Positions 1 to 7,799 of a stretch of DNA of 17,127 nt are shown here, in pieces; the stretch's first letter is position 1, and each line of letters opens with the position of its first letter. The stretch is from positions 1 through 17,127 of the forward strand of contig JACQFK010000574.1 of assembly GCA_016200125.1 (NCBI GenBank), read 5' to 3'. The DNA comes from Planctomycetota bacterium (GTDB lineage: Bacteria; Planctomycetota; MHYJ01; JACPRB01). The notes beneath the pieces are model-generated. The model did not search any database and was not told the DNA's origin. It saw only the letters and a program-made list of their open reading frames with translations. Position numbers and translations under genes: made by a program.

Positions 1-2
1 AG

Positions 3-473
3 AAGCAGGCCGAATTCTCCGCCCGGAACATGGCCGAGTGGCGGGTCCGGAACTGGGAACAGCTCCTGGGCCTGAGCGAGACGCAGAAGCAGTCGCTCAT
101 CGAGCTCTGCACCAGGTGGGCGCGCGAAGATGCGGGCCGCCTGCCGAGTCGCGACGCCTGGCTCCAGCGAGAAGTCGACCTGCGCTCGAGGCTCAGCGCG
201 GAGCAGTCGGCGAAGCTCCACGACACGGCGTCCACCCAGAGCCAGCAGATGTGGGGCTACCTCGGGAAGTCGATCGGAAGCATGGTCGGCGCGTCCAGGG
301 AGGAGCAGGTCCGCTTCCAGCAGACGCTCGGCGACTGGCGGGCCCCCAACACGATGCTCCTGCCCGAAGGCTACGGGGCCGACTGGGCGGGCATGATGCG
401 CGAAGGATCGACCCGGCTCCAGCCGGTGCTCAGCGCGGACCAGATGGCCAAGCTCGGCCGCTACGTCAAGTAG
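3..473 (+). CDS. Hypothetical protein, 5'-truncated, tandem paralogue of next gene
   Basis: The reading frame is open from the left edge (first full codon at base 3), so the ATG at 30 is probably internal and the true start lies outside the window. The visible part is about 156 residues, charged and helix-rich, with no enzyme motif I recognise. It matches the product of the next gene along its whole length. Both have W/RN near the start of the shared part, an L-x-E-x-Q-x(3)-L block followed by W-(A/S)-(R/K)-E-D, then W-x(2)-R-E-x(2)-L-R-x-R-L-(S/T)-A-(E/D)-Q. Near the C-terminus both have a further LSADQMAKL / LTEDELAGL pair. By analogy with the neighbour, the missing N-terminus should hold a signal peptide and a coiled coil. 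The stop at 471-473 abuts the Shine-Dalgarno of the next gene, so the two are probably co-transcribed. Function unknown. Confidence 0.75.
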   Translation, partial: KQAEFSARNMAEWRVRNWEQLLGLSETQKQSLIELCTRWAREDAGRLPSRDAWLQREVDLRSRLSAEQSAKLHDTASTQSQQMWGYLGKSIGSMVGASREEQVRFQQTLGDWRAPNTMLLPEGYGADWAGMMREGSTRLQPVLSADQMAKLGRYVK

Positions 474-484
474 AGGAGACGACG

Positions 485-1171
485 ATGTTGCAGGTCCTGC
501 TGCTCGCGGCGGCGCTCCTTCAGGATCCCCCGCCCCCGGCCAAGACGGTCGAGGAGCGGCTGAAGGAGCTCGCCGACAAGATCGAGGCGCTCGACAAGAA
601 GGCCGCGGCGCTGACCGAGGAGAACCAGAAGCTGCAGCAGAAGCTCGAGGAAGGCCGGGCGATGCGCGAGAAGTTCGCGCGCCAGGCGGCGGCTTCCTGG
701 GTGAAGCGGAACGCCGCGGCGGTCGAGTTCACGGAGAAGCAGTCGGCCGAGCTCGAGGAGCTCTGGTTCGGCTGGTCCAAGGAGGACCTGGAGAAGCCCT
801 ACGACGCGGCGCGCTGGAAGACGCGCGAGGAGACCCTCCGGGGCCGCCTGACGGCCGACCAGGCCCCCCGCCTGGCGAAGAAGGTGCGCGAAGACCAGGA
901 GCAGACGGCAAAGATGTCGATCGCGTCGTTCAGCCAGGGCGCCAAGCTGCCCCCCGACAAGGCGGTCGTCCTGGAGAAGGCGGTCCTGCCGAAGCTTTCC
1001 TACGAAGAGGGCGTCCTCATTCCCCAGGCCCATCCGGACAAGCTCAACGTCTGGTCCCAGGTGATCGGGGCCGTCGAGTCGAGCCTGCCCGATCTCACGT
1101 CGTCGCTGACCGAGGACGAGCTCGCGGGGCTCCGCAAAGTCCTCGCCCAGTGGAAGCCGAGGCAGAGGTAG
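485..1171 (+). CDS. Secreted coiled-coil hypothetical protein (paralogue of upstream gene)
   Basis: The 228-residue product begins with a short hydrophobic stretch (MLQVLLLAAALLQ) followed by a Pro-rich DPPPP turn. This is a minimal signal-peptide or anchor with no basic n-region. Residues about 20-65 are a heptad-like coiled coil (VEERLKELADKIEALDKK and onward), and the rest is helical and charged. The start ATG at 485 is fixed by AGGAG at 474-478, six bases upstream; the frame is open further upstream but overlaps the previous gene. Residues about 60-225 align with the upstream partial gene, so this is a tandem duplication with strong divergence. The conserved Trp/Arg/Glu positions suggest a common fold. 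I do not recognise a named family; a periplasmic Spy/LTXXQ-like helical protein is possible but unproven. Confidence 0.8.
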   Translation: MLQVLLLAAALLQDPPPPAKTVEERLKELADKIEALDKKAAALTEENQKLQQKLEEGRAMREKFARQAAASWVKRNAAAVEFTEKQSAELEELWFGWSKEDLEKPYDAARWKTREETLRGRLTADQAPRLAKKVREDQEQTAKMSIASFSQGAKLPPDKAVVLEKAVLPKLSYEEGVLIPQAHPDKLNVWSQVIGAVESSLPDLTSSLTEDELAGLRKVLAQWKPRQR

Positions 1172-1174
1172 CCC

Positions 1175-1203
1175 TCGTCAATTCCTGATCCTGCCGCTAT
1201 AAC
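1175..1203 (+). promoter_or_regulatory. Candidate sigma-70-type promoter for the 1230 gene
   Basis: TCGTCA (1175-1180, 4 of 6 to TTGACA) and TATAAC (1198-1203, 5 of 6 to TATAAT) are separated by exactly 17 bases, starting just after the stop codon at 1171. The predicted start of transcription (about 1209) falls inside the palindrome at 1203-1220. This is a pattern match only. Confidence 0.4.
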
Positions 1204-1220
1204 TCAAAGGGACCTTTGAG
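1203..1220. promoter_or_regulatory. Perfect 8-bp inverted repeat overlapping the promoter and ribosome-binding site
   Basis: CTCAAAGG and CCTTTGAG flank GA, giving an 18-bp palindrome. It begins within the candidate -10 box and ends inside the GAGGAGG Shine-Dalgarno (1218-1224) of the gene starting at 1230. The two-base gap makes a stable RNA hairpin unlikely, so an operator for a dimeric regulator is the better reading. No regulator is encoded nearby. Confidence 0.45.
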
Positions 1221-1229
1221 GAGGCGGCC

Positions 1230-3950
1230 ATGGTCAAGACCTTCGCGGTGCTTCTCTGTCTCGGCTCCGTCGCCGTCGCCCAGGAGACGATCTGGGTGGA
1301 GGCCGAGCACCTCGAGGGCGTCCGAGGCTACTGCTGGCCGGGCGGGCAGAATCCCAAGACCGACGGCCACTGGGGGATCTCCGGCCCCGGCTGGGCGGCC
1401 GAGTGGACCCAGGGCGGCGAGAGCAACTTCATGTCCATCGCCTGCGGCGCGGCCGACGACAAGGCCGTCGCGGGTCTCGATCTCGACCTCCCCGTCGCGG
1501 ACAAATACCGCGTCTGGATCCGCTTCCGCGACAACCGCGGGACCACGAGCCGCTTCCAGGTCCGGCTGACCCCGCCTGGCGGCGCCGCGATGCTCCTCAC
1601 CTACGGCCAGAAGCCGGTCGTTGAGGAGGACAACGAGATGAAGCTCTACTGGGACTGGGCCTTCGCCTGGGAGAGCCGGGAGGCGAGCCTGCCCAAGGGC
1701 AAGGTCCGCCTCGATCTTCTGTCGGCCTTCGCCGAGAAGCAGTGCCGCCAGGTCGACTGCATCGTCCTCACCACCGACGCGGCCTATCGCCCCCTGATCA
1801 AGGAGCGGCCGAAGCATCCGACGGAGGAACTGCTCCGGCACTTCCGGAAGGGGATCGATCCCAAGCTGGAGCCGCTCGCGCGGCGGACGGGCGACTTCCA
1901 GGCCCCCGCCTCGTGGAAGCCGGCCACCTTCCGCGACAAGGGTTTTCTTTATCTCTGGAACATGAGCCATCTCAAGTGGGCCGAGGAGGATCCCAAGCGG
2001 GTCCTCTTCCCCTACCACATCGGCGACAAGGACGTGCAGGCCGCCTTCGAGAAGAAGTACGGGGGCGCCGAGGAAGTGCCGATCTTCTCCGACCCGCGGA
2101 TCGTGCCGACCTTCCACAACGTCGGCCCCGCGATCCTCGCCGTCGACGCGAAGGACGCCGGCAAGAAGAAGTCGGCCGAGGCCTTCGTCCGCTGGCTGGA
2201 CGCCCATCCCGACCGCGCCTGGGCCCAGATGATGAACTACCACGGGGGCGAGCCCGTGACCCCCGCGGCCAAGGAGAACTTCCTGAAGTACCGCGACCGC
2301 TACGTCGGCAACATTGCCGGCGAAAGCCTGGGCTACTTCTATCCCAAGGAAGAGGAGGTCAAGGCCGCGACCGCGGGCGCCCATTCCCGGCGCGAGCTGG
2401 CGGCCGCCTTCTCGCCCCTCTGCCTCGCTTCCAACGCCGAGAAGTACCGCAAGCTCTTCGGCGCGGACTGGCCCGAGGCCTACCGCGAAGTGATCCCCTG
2501 CCAGTCGATCGGGATGACCGCGTTCGCCCCCCTCTCCTACCAGTGGGGCGCCCGGACGGTCGGCTACGAATCGTCCGCCATCACCGCGGGCCTGCTCTCG
2601 CTCCGCATGGCCTTCCTCCGTGGCGCGGCGCGGCAGAACGGCGGGCTCACGGCGACCTACCGGTCCTGCAACTTCGGCGACGCGTCGACGATCTTCAGCG
2701 AGAGCCAGAGCTACACGAAGCCGAAGAACATCCTCGACAACTTCTACAGCGTCTTCTCGGGCGCCGGGATGACCTGGTACAAGATGGACCTCTGGCACCA
2801 GTACATGTCGGGGTCGTCGATGTTCTACCACGAGCAGGGCTTCGACGAGTTCTGGATCCCCGGCGGGACGGCGGCCGCCGGCGTGAAGGAGGTCCAGCTC
2901 TCGCCCAAAGGAAAACTGGTCGACCGCTTCCTCCGGGTCACCGCGGCCCATCCCGACCGGGGCACGCCCTTCACGCCCGTCGCGATCCTCGTCGATTACG
3001 CCCACGGCTGGGACCCCGCGCCCTTCCATCCCCACGCTTTCGGCGACATGGCGAAGCGCCCCGATCTCACGCTCTACGGCGACCACGAGCAGATGCTCCG
3101 GGAGGTGTTCTGGACGGCCTACCATCCGATCGGCGCCCGGAGCGAGGAGCCGATCACCGCCACGAACGAGACTTACGTCCACGGCGTCTTCGGCGACATC
3201 TTCGACGTGATCTACGCGTATCCCGACGTCAAGCGCTGGACGACGATCCTGACCTATCCCGTCGTCGTCGCGGCAGGGGATCTCGAGCTGACGGCGGAGG
3301 AGGGCAAGCTGCTCGCGCAGTACGTGGCGCAGGGCGGCACGCTGCTCGTCACGGACGGCCAGCTGAGCGGCGCGGGGGCGGCGGCGCTGGAGCTGCCCGA
3401 GATGGGGACCTCGATGGAGGCGGCGGAGTACGTCTGGGCGCCGACCGGGACGCGCCACGCGTCGCAGCGCTTCCGGATGAAGCCGCTGAGCGGCGGCCGG
3501 GCGCTCGCCACGGAGCCGGGCGGCAAGAGCTTCTGTTCCGCCTTCGACCGGGGCAAGGGGCGGCTGATCCTGCTCTCGGTGCCCCGCGGGCTGGGGATCG
3601 ACCGGACGGCGGTCCCGGCGCTGGCGCGGCTCTTCGCCCACCTGACGCGGGGGCTGCTGCCGGTCGAGGTGGAAGGCGACGTCGAATGGATGCTGAACCG
3701 CTCCGGAAGCGGCTGGATCGTGACGCTGCTGAACTCCGCCGGGCAGGCGAAGCCGCAGCACGGGATCACGCCGACGGATTTCCGCCAGAACCGGACGGTG
3801 CAGATCCGGTCGAGGGTGGCGGTGGAATCCGCCTCGGACTGGCTGTTCCCCTCGGAGGCCCTGGGGGCGGAAGCGGACGGGTCGGGGTCGCGCCTGGAGC
3901 TGACGGTGCCCGCCGGCGGGGTGCGGATCCTCGACCTGAAGAACCGCTAG
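1230..3950 (+). CDS. Secreted large glycosidase-like protein
   Basis: The 906-residue product starts with a clear Sec signal peptide (MVKTFAVLLCLGSVAVA, cleavage before Q18). ATG 1230 has GAGGAGG five bases upstream. Residues about 20-180 look like a beta-sandwich sugar-binding module (IWVEAEHLEG start, FRVWIRF-like strand, final VDCIVLT strand), as in CBM35/galactose-binding-like domains. Residues about 200-640 are rich in aromatic residues (WDWAF, YLWNMSHLKW, TWYKMDLWHQYM), consistent with a TIM-barrel glycosidase-like core, but I cannot assign catalytic acids. Residues about 645-720 (YVHGVFGDIFDVIYAYP, then a YVAQGGTLLVTDG strand-turn) resemble the glutamine-amidotransferase-like domain of GH42-type beta-galactosidases. 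A beta-rich C-terminal domain follows. Probable role is extracellular or periplasmic polysaccharide breakdown or binding; the substrate is unknown. It sits alone between its own promoter and the promoter of the next gene. Confidence 0.8.
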   Translation: MVKTFAVLLCLGSVAVAQETIWVEAEHLEGVRGYCWPGGQNPKTDGHWGISGPGWAAEWTQGGESNFMSIACGAADDKAVAGLDLDLPVADKYRVWIRFRDNRGTTSRFQVRLTPPGGAAMLLTYGQKPVVEEDNEMKLYWDWAFAWESREASLPKGKVRLDLLSAFAEKQCRQVDCIVLTTDAAYRPLIKERPKHPTEELLRHFRKGIDPKLEPLARRTGDFQAPASWKPATFRDKGFLYLWNMSHLKWAEEDPKRVLFPYHIGDKDVQAAFEKKYGGAEEVPIFSDPRIVPTFHNVGPAILAVDAKDAGKKKSAEAFVRWLDAHPDRAWAQMMNYHGGEPVTPAAKENFLKYRDRYVGNIAGESLGYFYPKEEEVKAATAGAHSRRELAAAFSPLCLASNAEKYRKLFGADWPEAYREVIPCQSIGMTAFAPLSYQWGARTVGYESSAITAGLLSLRMAFLRGAARQNGGLTATYRSCNFGDASTIFSESQSYTKPKNILDNFYSVFSGAGMTWYKMDLWHQYMSGSSMFYHEQGFDEFWIPGGTAAAGVKEVQLSPKGKLVDRFLRVTAAHPDRGTPFTPVAILVDYAHGWDPAPFHPHAFGDMAKRPDLTLYGDHEQMLREVFWTAYHPIGARSEEPITATNETYVHGVFGDIFDVIYAYPDVKRWTTILTYPVVVAAGDLELTAEEGKLLAQYVAQGGTLLVTDGQLSGAGAAALELPEMGTSMEAAEYVWAPTGTRHASQRFRMKPLSGGRALATEPGGKSFCSAFDRGKGRLILLSVPRGLGIDRTAVPALARLFAHLTRGLLPVEVEGDVEWMLNRSGSGWIVTLLNSAGQAKPQHGITPTDFRQNRTVQIRSRVAVESASDWLFPSEALGAEADGSGSRLELTVPAGGVRILDLKNR

Positions 3951-3974
3951 TCTCGGTCCGAACCTATTTATCGG

Positions 3975-4003
3975 TTGAAATACATTTATTATGGTGATAG
4001 GAT
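3975..4003 (+). promoter_or_regulatory. Candidate promoter for the zinc-ribbon gene
   Basis: An AT-rich island (about 3960-4005) stands out from the GC-rich surroundings. TTGAAA (3975-3980, 5 of 6) and TAGGAT (3998-4003, 4 of 6) are 17 bases apart, and TG at 3995-3996 forms an extended -10. Transcription would begin near 4010, about 24 bases before the ATG at 4034. Confidence 0.5.
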
Positions 4004-4033
4004 TCATGCAGTTGACGTGAGGAGCGCACCAAG

Positions 4034-4303
4034 ATGGAGTCGTTCAACCCCTACTGGCTCCTCCCCGCCTTGGTGCCCGTGCTGATCGTGGCCAGCCTGC
4101 TGATCAATCTCCGCCGCGCCCGCCGCTGGGAACAGAAGGCCCGCGACCACGGCTCCGTCCACTGCCGCTCCTGCAACTTCGTGGGCGTCCCCGTCGTGGG
4201 AACGCTGGCGAGCGACGACCCCCGCTCCGCGAATCTCCGCCTGATCTGCTCCAGCTGCAAGAGCCCGGACTGGTACGTCCCGGACAGCGAACAGTCCGAC
4301 TGA
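4034..4303 (+). CDS. Small membrane-anchored zinc-ribbon protein
   Basis: The 89-residue protein has one hydrophobic helix at residues about 8-25 (LLPALVPVLIVASLLINL). A basic stretch RRARR follows, placing the C-terminus in the cytoplasm by the positive-inside rule. A four-cysteine zinc-ribbon follows: C44-x2-C47 and C72-x2-C75, separated by a 24-residue beta-like spacer. TGAGGAG (4018-4024) lies nine bases before the ATG. The stop is only four bases from the end of the convergent gene at 4308, leaving no room for a separate terminator. Such short TM plus zinc-ribbon proteins are widespread and uncharacterised; function unknown. Confidence 0.8.
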   Translation: MESFNPYWLLPALVPVLIVASLLINLRRARRWEQKARDHGSVHCRSCNFVGVPVVGTLASDDPRSANLRLICSSCKSPDWYVPDSEQSD

Positions 4304-4307
4304 GGGG

Positions 4308-5603
4308 CTAGGGCCGCTCCGAGGCCGGGATGTGGATCGCGGTCAGCGCCGTGCAGTCCCAGGCGCGGCCGGAGCGGTTGACGTTCCACGTCACGTACAG
4401 CGTCTCCCCCTTTTCGTCGATCGCCGAACTGAAGGTCCCCACGGGAGCGCAGCCGTACTTCTGCCGATAGAAGGGGTGCAGGAAGGCGATCACCTTCCTC
4501 TGCTTCGTCTTCACGTCAAACTGGACCACCGGCGTCCCGTCCTGCTCGGCGCCGCCGTGGGCGCCCGGGATGTAGTAGAGGTACTTCCCCGACGGATCGG
4601 CGTCGATCGACGTGATGTAGTTCATCTTTCCGACGGCGGCCTCCTCGAGCGCCTCCGCTTTCTCCGTCTTCGTGTCGAAGGCGTAGAGGATCGCGGAATC
4701 GCCCTTCCCCGCCTTGGACACCGTGTAGACGATCCCCTGCGGCGTCTCCTGCGTCGCCGACCGGAGTCCGAGCGACGCCTCCAGCTTCAGCGGCTCGCCG
4801 CCCGCCGCCGGGTCCCAGCGGACCATTGTGCCGACCATGTCCTCCTTGCCCGGCACCCAATAGACCCGGCCCGTCGACTTCGCGAAGATCATGTACCTGG
4901 CCGGTTCGTTCGGGCCCGAGTAGAGGACCTTGCCCGCCTTGCAGTCGTAGGCGAAGAAGTGGACGCCCTCCTCGTCGCCGGCGCTGCCCGGCGCCGTCCC
5001 GCCGTAGAAGATCAGCCGCTTCGGGTCGAGCACGCTGCAGGGGATGCAGTGCTTCGCCACCGGTCCGCAGGCCACGACTTCCGAAACCCCGGTGGACGGA
5101 TTCGTCCGCAGGATCCAGTCGCCCTTGTAGTGGTACTGTTCCGTGGTGACCTTCGTCGATCCGCGGTGGGTGGAGAAGTAGATCCAGCCGTCGTCGCCCT
5201 GGTCCAGTCGGCTGTGGATCTTGCCGGGGACGTAGTGGCCTTCCGGCAGGTTGAGCAGCTTCTTGACGCTCACCAGCTTCTTGAGCGTCTTCGTCGCGGG
5301 ATCGTATTCGAAGACGCAGCCGTCGCCCGCGGGCGCCAGATGGTCGCCGATCGAGGCGTAGTACTTCCCGCCCGCGGCGATGCTGTCGCCCCAGTCCGAC
5401 CAGGGCTTGCCCGGATAGTCCTGCCCCGGGAAGTACATGAAGTCGATCGTCGGCGCCGCCTTCGCGATCGCGACCCCGCTCTTCAGCGTCGTTCCCGGCT
5501 TGAGGAAGTCCTCGGAGGTGTCGCTGACGACCTCCTTGCCCTCCGGCAGCTTCGGCGGGAAGGTCTGGGCCAGGATCAGGAGCGCCGCGATCATGGACGT
5601 CAT
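4308..5603 (-). CDS. Secreted beta-propeller-like protein
   Basis: The 431-residue product has a short hydrophobic N-terminus (MTSMIAALLILAQ) serving as an export signal, again with little basic n-region. The body consists of repeated strand patterns of the WD40/NHL/YVTN propeller type, for example a GCVFEYDPATKTLKKLV block, GDWILRTNPSTGVSEVV, a FFAYDCKAGKVLY block, ILYAFDTKTEKAEAL, and VVQFDVKTKQRKVI. Each reads 'hydrophobic-x-(Y/F)D-x-(K/A)T', typical of propeller blades reporting a value. The start ATG (5601-5603) overlaps the stop of the upstream gene in an ATGA, with GGAGG four bases upstream inside that gene. A second ATG three codons in is a weaker option. Translational coupling suggests it works with the FG-GAP/UnbV protein. 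No catalytic residues identified. Confidence 0.78.
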   Translation of the reverse strand: MTSMIAALLILAQTFPPKLPEGKEVVSDTSEDFLKPGTTLKSGVAIAKAAPTIDFMYFPGQDYPGKPWSDWGDSIAAGGKYYASIGDHLAPAGDGCVFEYDPATKTLKKLVSVKKLLNLPEGHYVPGKIHSRLDQGDDGWIYFSTHRGSTKVTTEQYHYKGDWILRTNPSTGVSEVVACGPVAKHCIPCSVLDPKRLIFYGGTAPGSAGDEEGVHFFAYDCKAGKVLYSGPNEPARYMIFAKSTGRVYWVPGKEDMVGTMVRWDPAAGGEPLKLEASLGLRSATQETPQGIVYTVSKAGKGDSAILYAFDTKTEKAEALEEAAVGKMNYITSIDADPSGKYLYYIPGAHGGAEQDGTPVVQFDVKTKQRKVIAFLHPFYRQKYGCAPVGTFSSAIDEKGETLYVTWNVNRSGRAWDCTALTAIHIPASERP

Positions 5604-7168
5604 GGTTCCTCCACCGTCAGGAGCCGGTCCGCCTCGACGCCTTCCTTCAGGAGCTTCTTCCCGCTGGGGAGCTTCACCTCGACGTCGACGCGCGCCGCGT
5701 CGCCCAGGCCGAAGTGGGCGTAGGCCCGCTGGCCGCTGGCGTAGCCGTAGCCGGTCGAGATCTCCTGGAAGCCGAGGAGTTTCCCGCCGGCAGAGATCCG
5801 CACCTGGGCGCCGATGCCCATGCGGTTCATCGTCTTGCCCACGACCTGGACGTCCAGCCAGCGCTTCTTCGGGCTTTCGTTGTGCAGCAGCGTGGAGCGC
5901 CGCCCGGAGAACCAGTTGATGAGGAAGAGATCGAGACGGCCGTCGTTGTCGTAGTCGCCGCTCGGCCCGGCCGGGAAGTAGACCATCGGAGGCTGGATCG
6001 GCCGGTTCGGCTGGAACTGCGGGATGCCGTCCTTGAGCCCGCCGTGGCGGAAGATCAGGGGGGTCACTTTGCCGTTCTCGACCCAGGCGGCCGAAACGTA
6101 GAGATCCGGCCAGCCGTCGTTGTCGAAGTCCTGGAACTCGACGTGCGGCGTCTTGGTCGGGACGATCCCCGCGAGACCCGCCTCCTGGGTGACGTCGCGG
6201 AACTGCGGGATCCCGTCCTTCAGGTCGCCGCCCAGGAGCAGGCGGATGCGGGCCTTCTCGCAGTGGGCGGTGATGACGAGGTCCAGCTTGCCGTCGCGGT
6301 TGAGGTCGCAGAAGGCCGCGCCGCAGGGCCAGTCCTCGCCGTTGAAGGGCTGCCAGGCGAAAACGCTCTTCAGCTCCGTCGCCTCGCGATACTTGCCGTC
6401 CGGCTGGCTGAGGAAAAGCCGGTTGGAGTGGCCCACGAAGAAGTCGGGGCGGCCGTCGCCGTTGAGATCGGCGACCGCGACGCCGAGCCCGAAGAGGTCG
6501 TCGGGCAGGCCGACCGCGGCGTTGGCGACCTCGAACTTCAGCCCTCCCTTGTTGTGCAATAGGAGCGACTTCGGGTTGCGGGTGAACTTGTCCTCCAGCA
6601 CCAGGAGGTCGAGGAGGCCGTCGTTGTCGTAGTCGAAGACGCCGATGTTCCGCGCGGTGAGGAGCGCCTCGGGGCAGGCGCCGCTGTCGACGGAAATGTC
6701 GGCCAGCCTCCCCTTGTCGTTTCGGAAGAGGATGGAGTGCCGCGTCTTGGCCGACTTCTGCGGCTCCTCGCCCTTCCCTCCGCCCGCCTTGGCGTTGTTG
6801 GCCGCGTAGAGCTCGAGGGTTCCGTTGTTGTCGAGATCGGCGAACACGGCGCCGCTGGTGCGGGCGAAGAACTCCACGCCGGGCTGCGACACGCGTTCGA
6901 AGGTGCCGTCGCCCTTGTTGCGGAAGAGCCGGCTCGAGACGGGCCCGGCGGAGGGGGCGTACTCGGCGTTGGGGCGGTCGCAGAAGCCGCCGACGAAGAG
7001 GTCGATCTTCCCGTCGCCGTCGAAATCCCCCCAGGCGCCGCCGTGCCCCATGAGCCCCGCGAGCGGCTCGGCCAGCCCCGCCGTCTCGGTGGCGTCGCTG
7101 AAGACGATTTCCCCGGCGCGAGGGGCGAGACAGGCGAGGGCCAGCGCAACCGCGAGCAGGATTCTCAT
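5600..7168 (-). CDS. CRTAC1-like FG-GAP/VCBS repeat protein with ASPIC/UnbV domain
   Basis: The 522-residue secreted protein has a signal peptide (MRILLAVALALACLAPRAG). Seven calcium-binding D-x-(D/N)-x-(D/N)-G-x(2)-(D/E) loops are visible, beginning near residues 48, 111, 179, 234, 288, 347 and 405. Examples are DFDGDGKID and DYDNDGRLD. They sit in FG-GAP/VCBS repeats that build an integrin-alpha-like propeller. Residues about 436-520 match an ASPIC/UnbV tail: WLDVQVVG, GIGAQVRI, STGYGYASGQ, HFGLG, and a closing VEVKLPSGKK strand. In the family this combination is extracellular and probably adhesive or scaffold-like; the exact role is unknown. The start at 7168 has only a weak purine-rich upstream region. 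It shares a four-base ATGA overlap with the downstream propeller gene. Confidence 0.9.
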   Translation of the reverse strand: MRILLAVALALACLAPRAGEIVFSDATETAGLAEPLAGLMGHGGAWGDFDGDGKIDLFVGGFCDRPNAEYAPSAGPVSSRLFRNKGDGTFERVSQPGVEFFARTSGAVFADLDNNGTLELYAANNAKAGGGKGEEPQKSAKTRHSILFRNDKGRLADISVDSGACPEALLTARNIGVFDYDNDGLLDLLVLEDKFTRNPKSLLLHNKGGLKFEVANAAVGLPDDLFGLGVAVADLNGDGRPDFFVGHSNRLFLSQPDGKYREATELKSVFAWQPFNGEDWPCGAAFCDLNRDGKLDLVITAHCEKARIRLLLGGDLKDGIPQFRDVTQEAGLAGIVPTKTPHVEFQDFDNDGWPDLYVSAAWVENGKVTPLIFRHGGLKDGIPQFQPNRPIQPPMVYFPAGPSGDYDNDGRLDLFLINWFSGRRSTLLHNESPKKRWLDVQVVGKTMNRMGIGAQVRISAGGKLLGFQEISTGYGYASGQRAYAHFGLGDAARVDVEVKLPSGKKLLKEGVEADRLLTVEEP

Positions 7169-7229
7169 ACCGTCATCAACCCCATTGCGCGAGACCGGCT
7201 TCGGTTAATGAGAATCGGAAGTGAACTTC

Positions 7230-7247
7230 GCCGGACTCAGGTCCGGC
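7230..7247 (-). terminator. GC-rich hairpin at the end of the 7237-7797 gene
   Basis: GCCGGAC and GTCCGGC form a perfect 7-bp stem around a four-base loop. The stop codon of the membrane-protein gene (7237-7239) lies in the hairpin. No T-run follows on the minus strand, so it is at best a weak or factor-assisted terminator, an attenuator, or an mRNA 3'-end stabiliser before the FG-GAP gene. Confidence 0.35.
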
Positions 7248-7797
7248 CGGTCGATTTAAGGTTCTTCTTTCGCGCCAGCAGGCCGGCGAGATCGGGGTCC
7301 GGGGGAACAAAGGGTGTCTCCGGCTCCAGGTCCAGCAAGGGAGGCTCCCGGATCGGCTCCGGCGGAAAATCCCATCCGATGTTGGTGGCGGAGCGGACCA
7401 GGGAGAGCATCCCCAACGAGAAGCTGAGGACCGCCAGTCCCAGGTAGAGTACGGACCAATGCCGCAGTACGCGCGCCGATCCAAGTCCCATCGAGCAAAC
7501 AGAAAGGAATATCGCGGCGCTCAGCAGCGCCACCCCGAAACAGGAGTACGCGGATCTCCTCGCGATCCTGGACTTGCGGTCGGGACCCTGTCTCGACCCC
7601 GCGACCGAAGTGAGAAGGATCTCGCCTGCCAAGACCGACCCCGACATGATAATGAGAAGATCGCCCATGAAATCGCGCAGACCTGAGGAGTCTGAGCGCA
7701 GCAGAGTCCACGCGAGGTAGGCGAGGACCAAGGTCAGCAGGAAGATCGCCAGGCCCATGACGATCCTTGCGGCCCTCATGCCTCCAATAGACCACAT
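7237..7797 (-). CDS. Four-helix integral membrane protein, unknown function
   Basis: The 186-residue protein has four strongly hydrophobic segments: residues about 11-33 (VMGLAIFLLTLVLAYLAWTLL), 46-65, 84-104 and 113-135. A hydrophilic Pro-rich tail (PPEPIREPPLLDLEPETPFVPPDPD) and a basic end (ARKKNLK) follow. I recognise no family. The start is uncertain: ATG 7797 has no Shine-Dalgarno, and the ATG at 7779 has GGAGG only one base away. An overlapping frame (7256-7801) is of similar length but reads as a charged Arg/Gly/Pro-rich shadow. GC content is lower than in the flanking genes (about 57-60% in three hand-counted 60-base lines), possibly a sign of different origin or relaxed codon use. 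Confidence 0.65.
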   Translation of the reverse strand: MWSIGGMRAARIVMGLAIFLLTLVLAYLAWTLLRSDSSGLRDFMGDLLIIMSGSVLAGEILLTSVAGSRQGPDRKSRIARRSAYSCFGVALLSAAIFLSVCSMGLGSARVLRHWSVLYLGLAVLSFSLGMLSLVRSATNIGWDFPPEPIREPPLLDLEPETPFVPPDPDLAGLLARKKNLKSTGRT

Positions 7798-7799
7798 TC

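Noticed and set aside
1197..4007. A 936-residue open frame on the minus strand opposite the glycosidase-like gene
   Set aside because: It is Arg/Pro/Gly/Glu-rich with no domain, has no ribosome-binding site, and mirrors a strongly protein-like plus-strand gene; long antisense frames are normal at this GC content.
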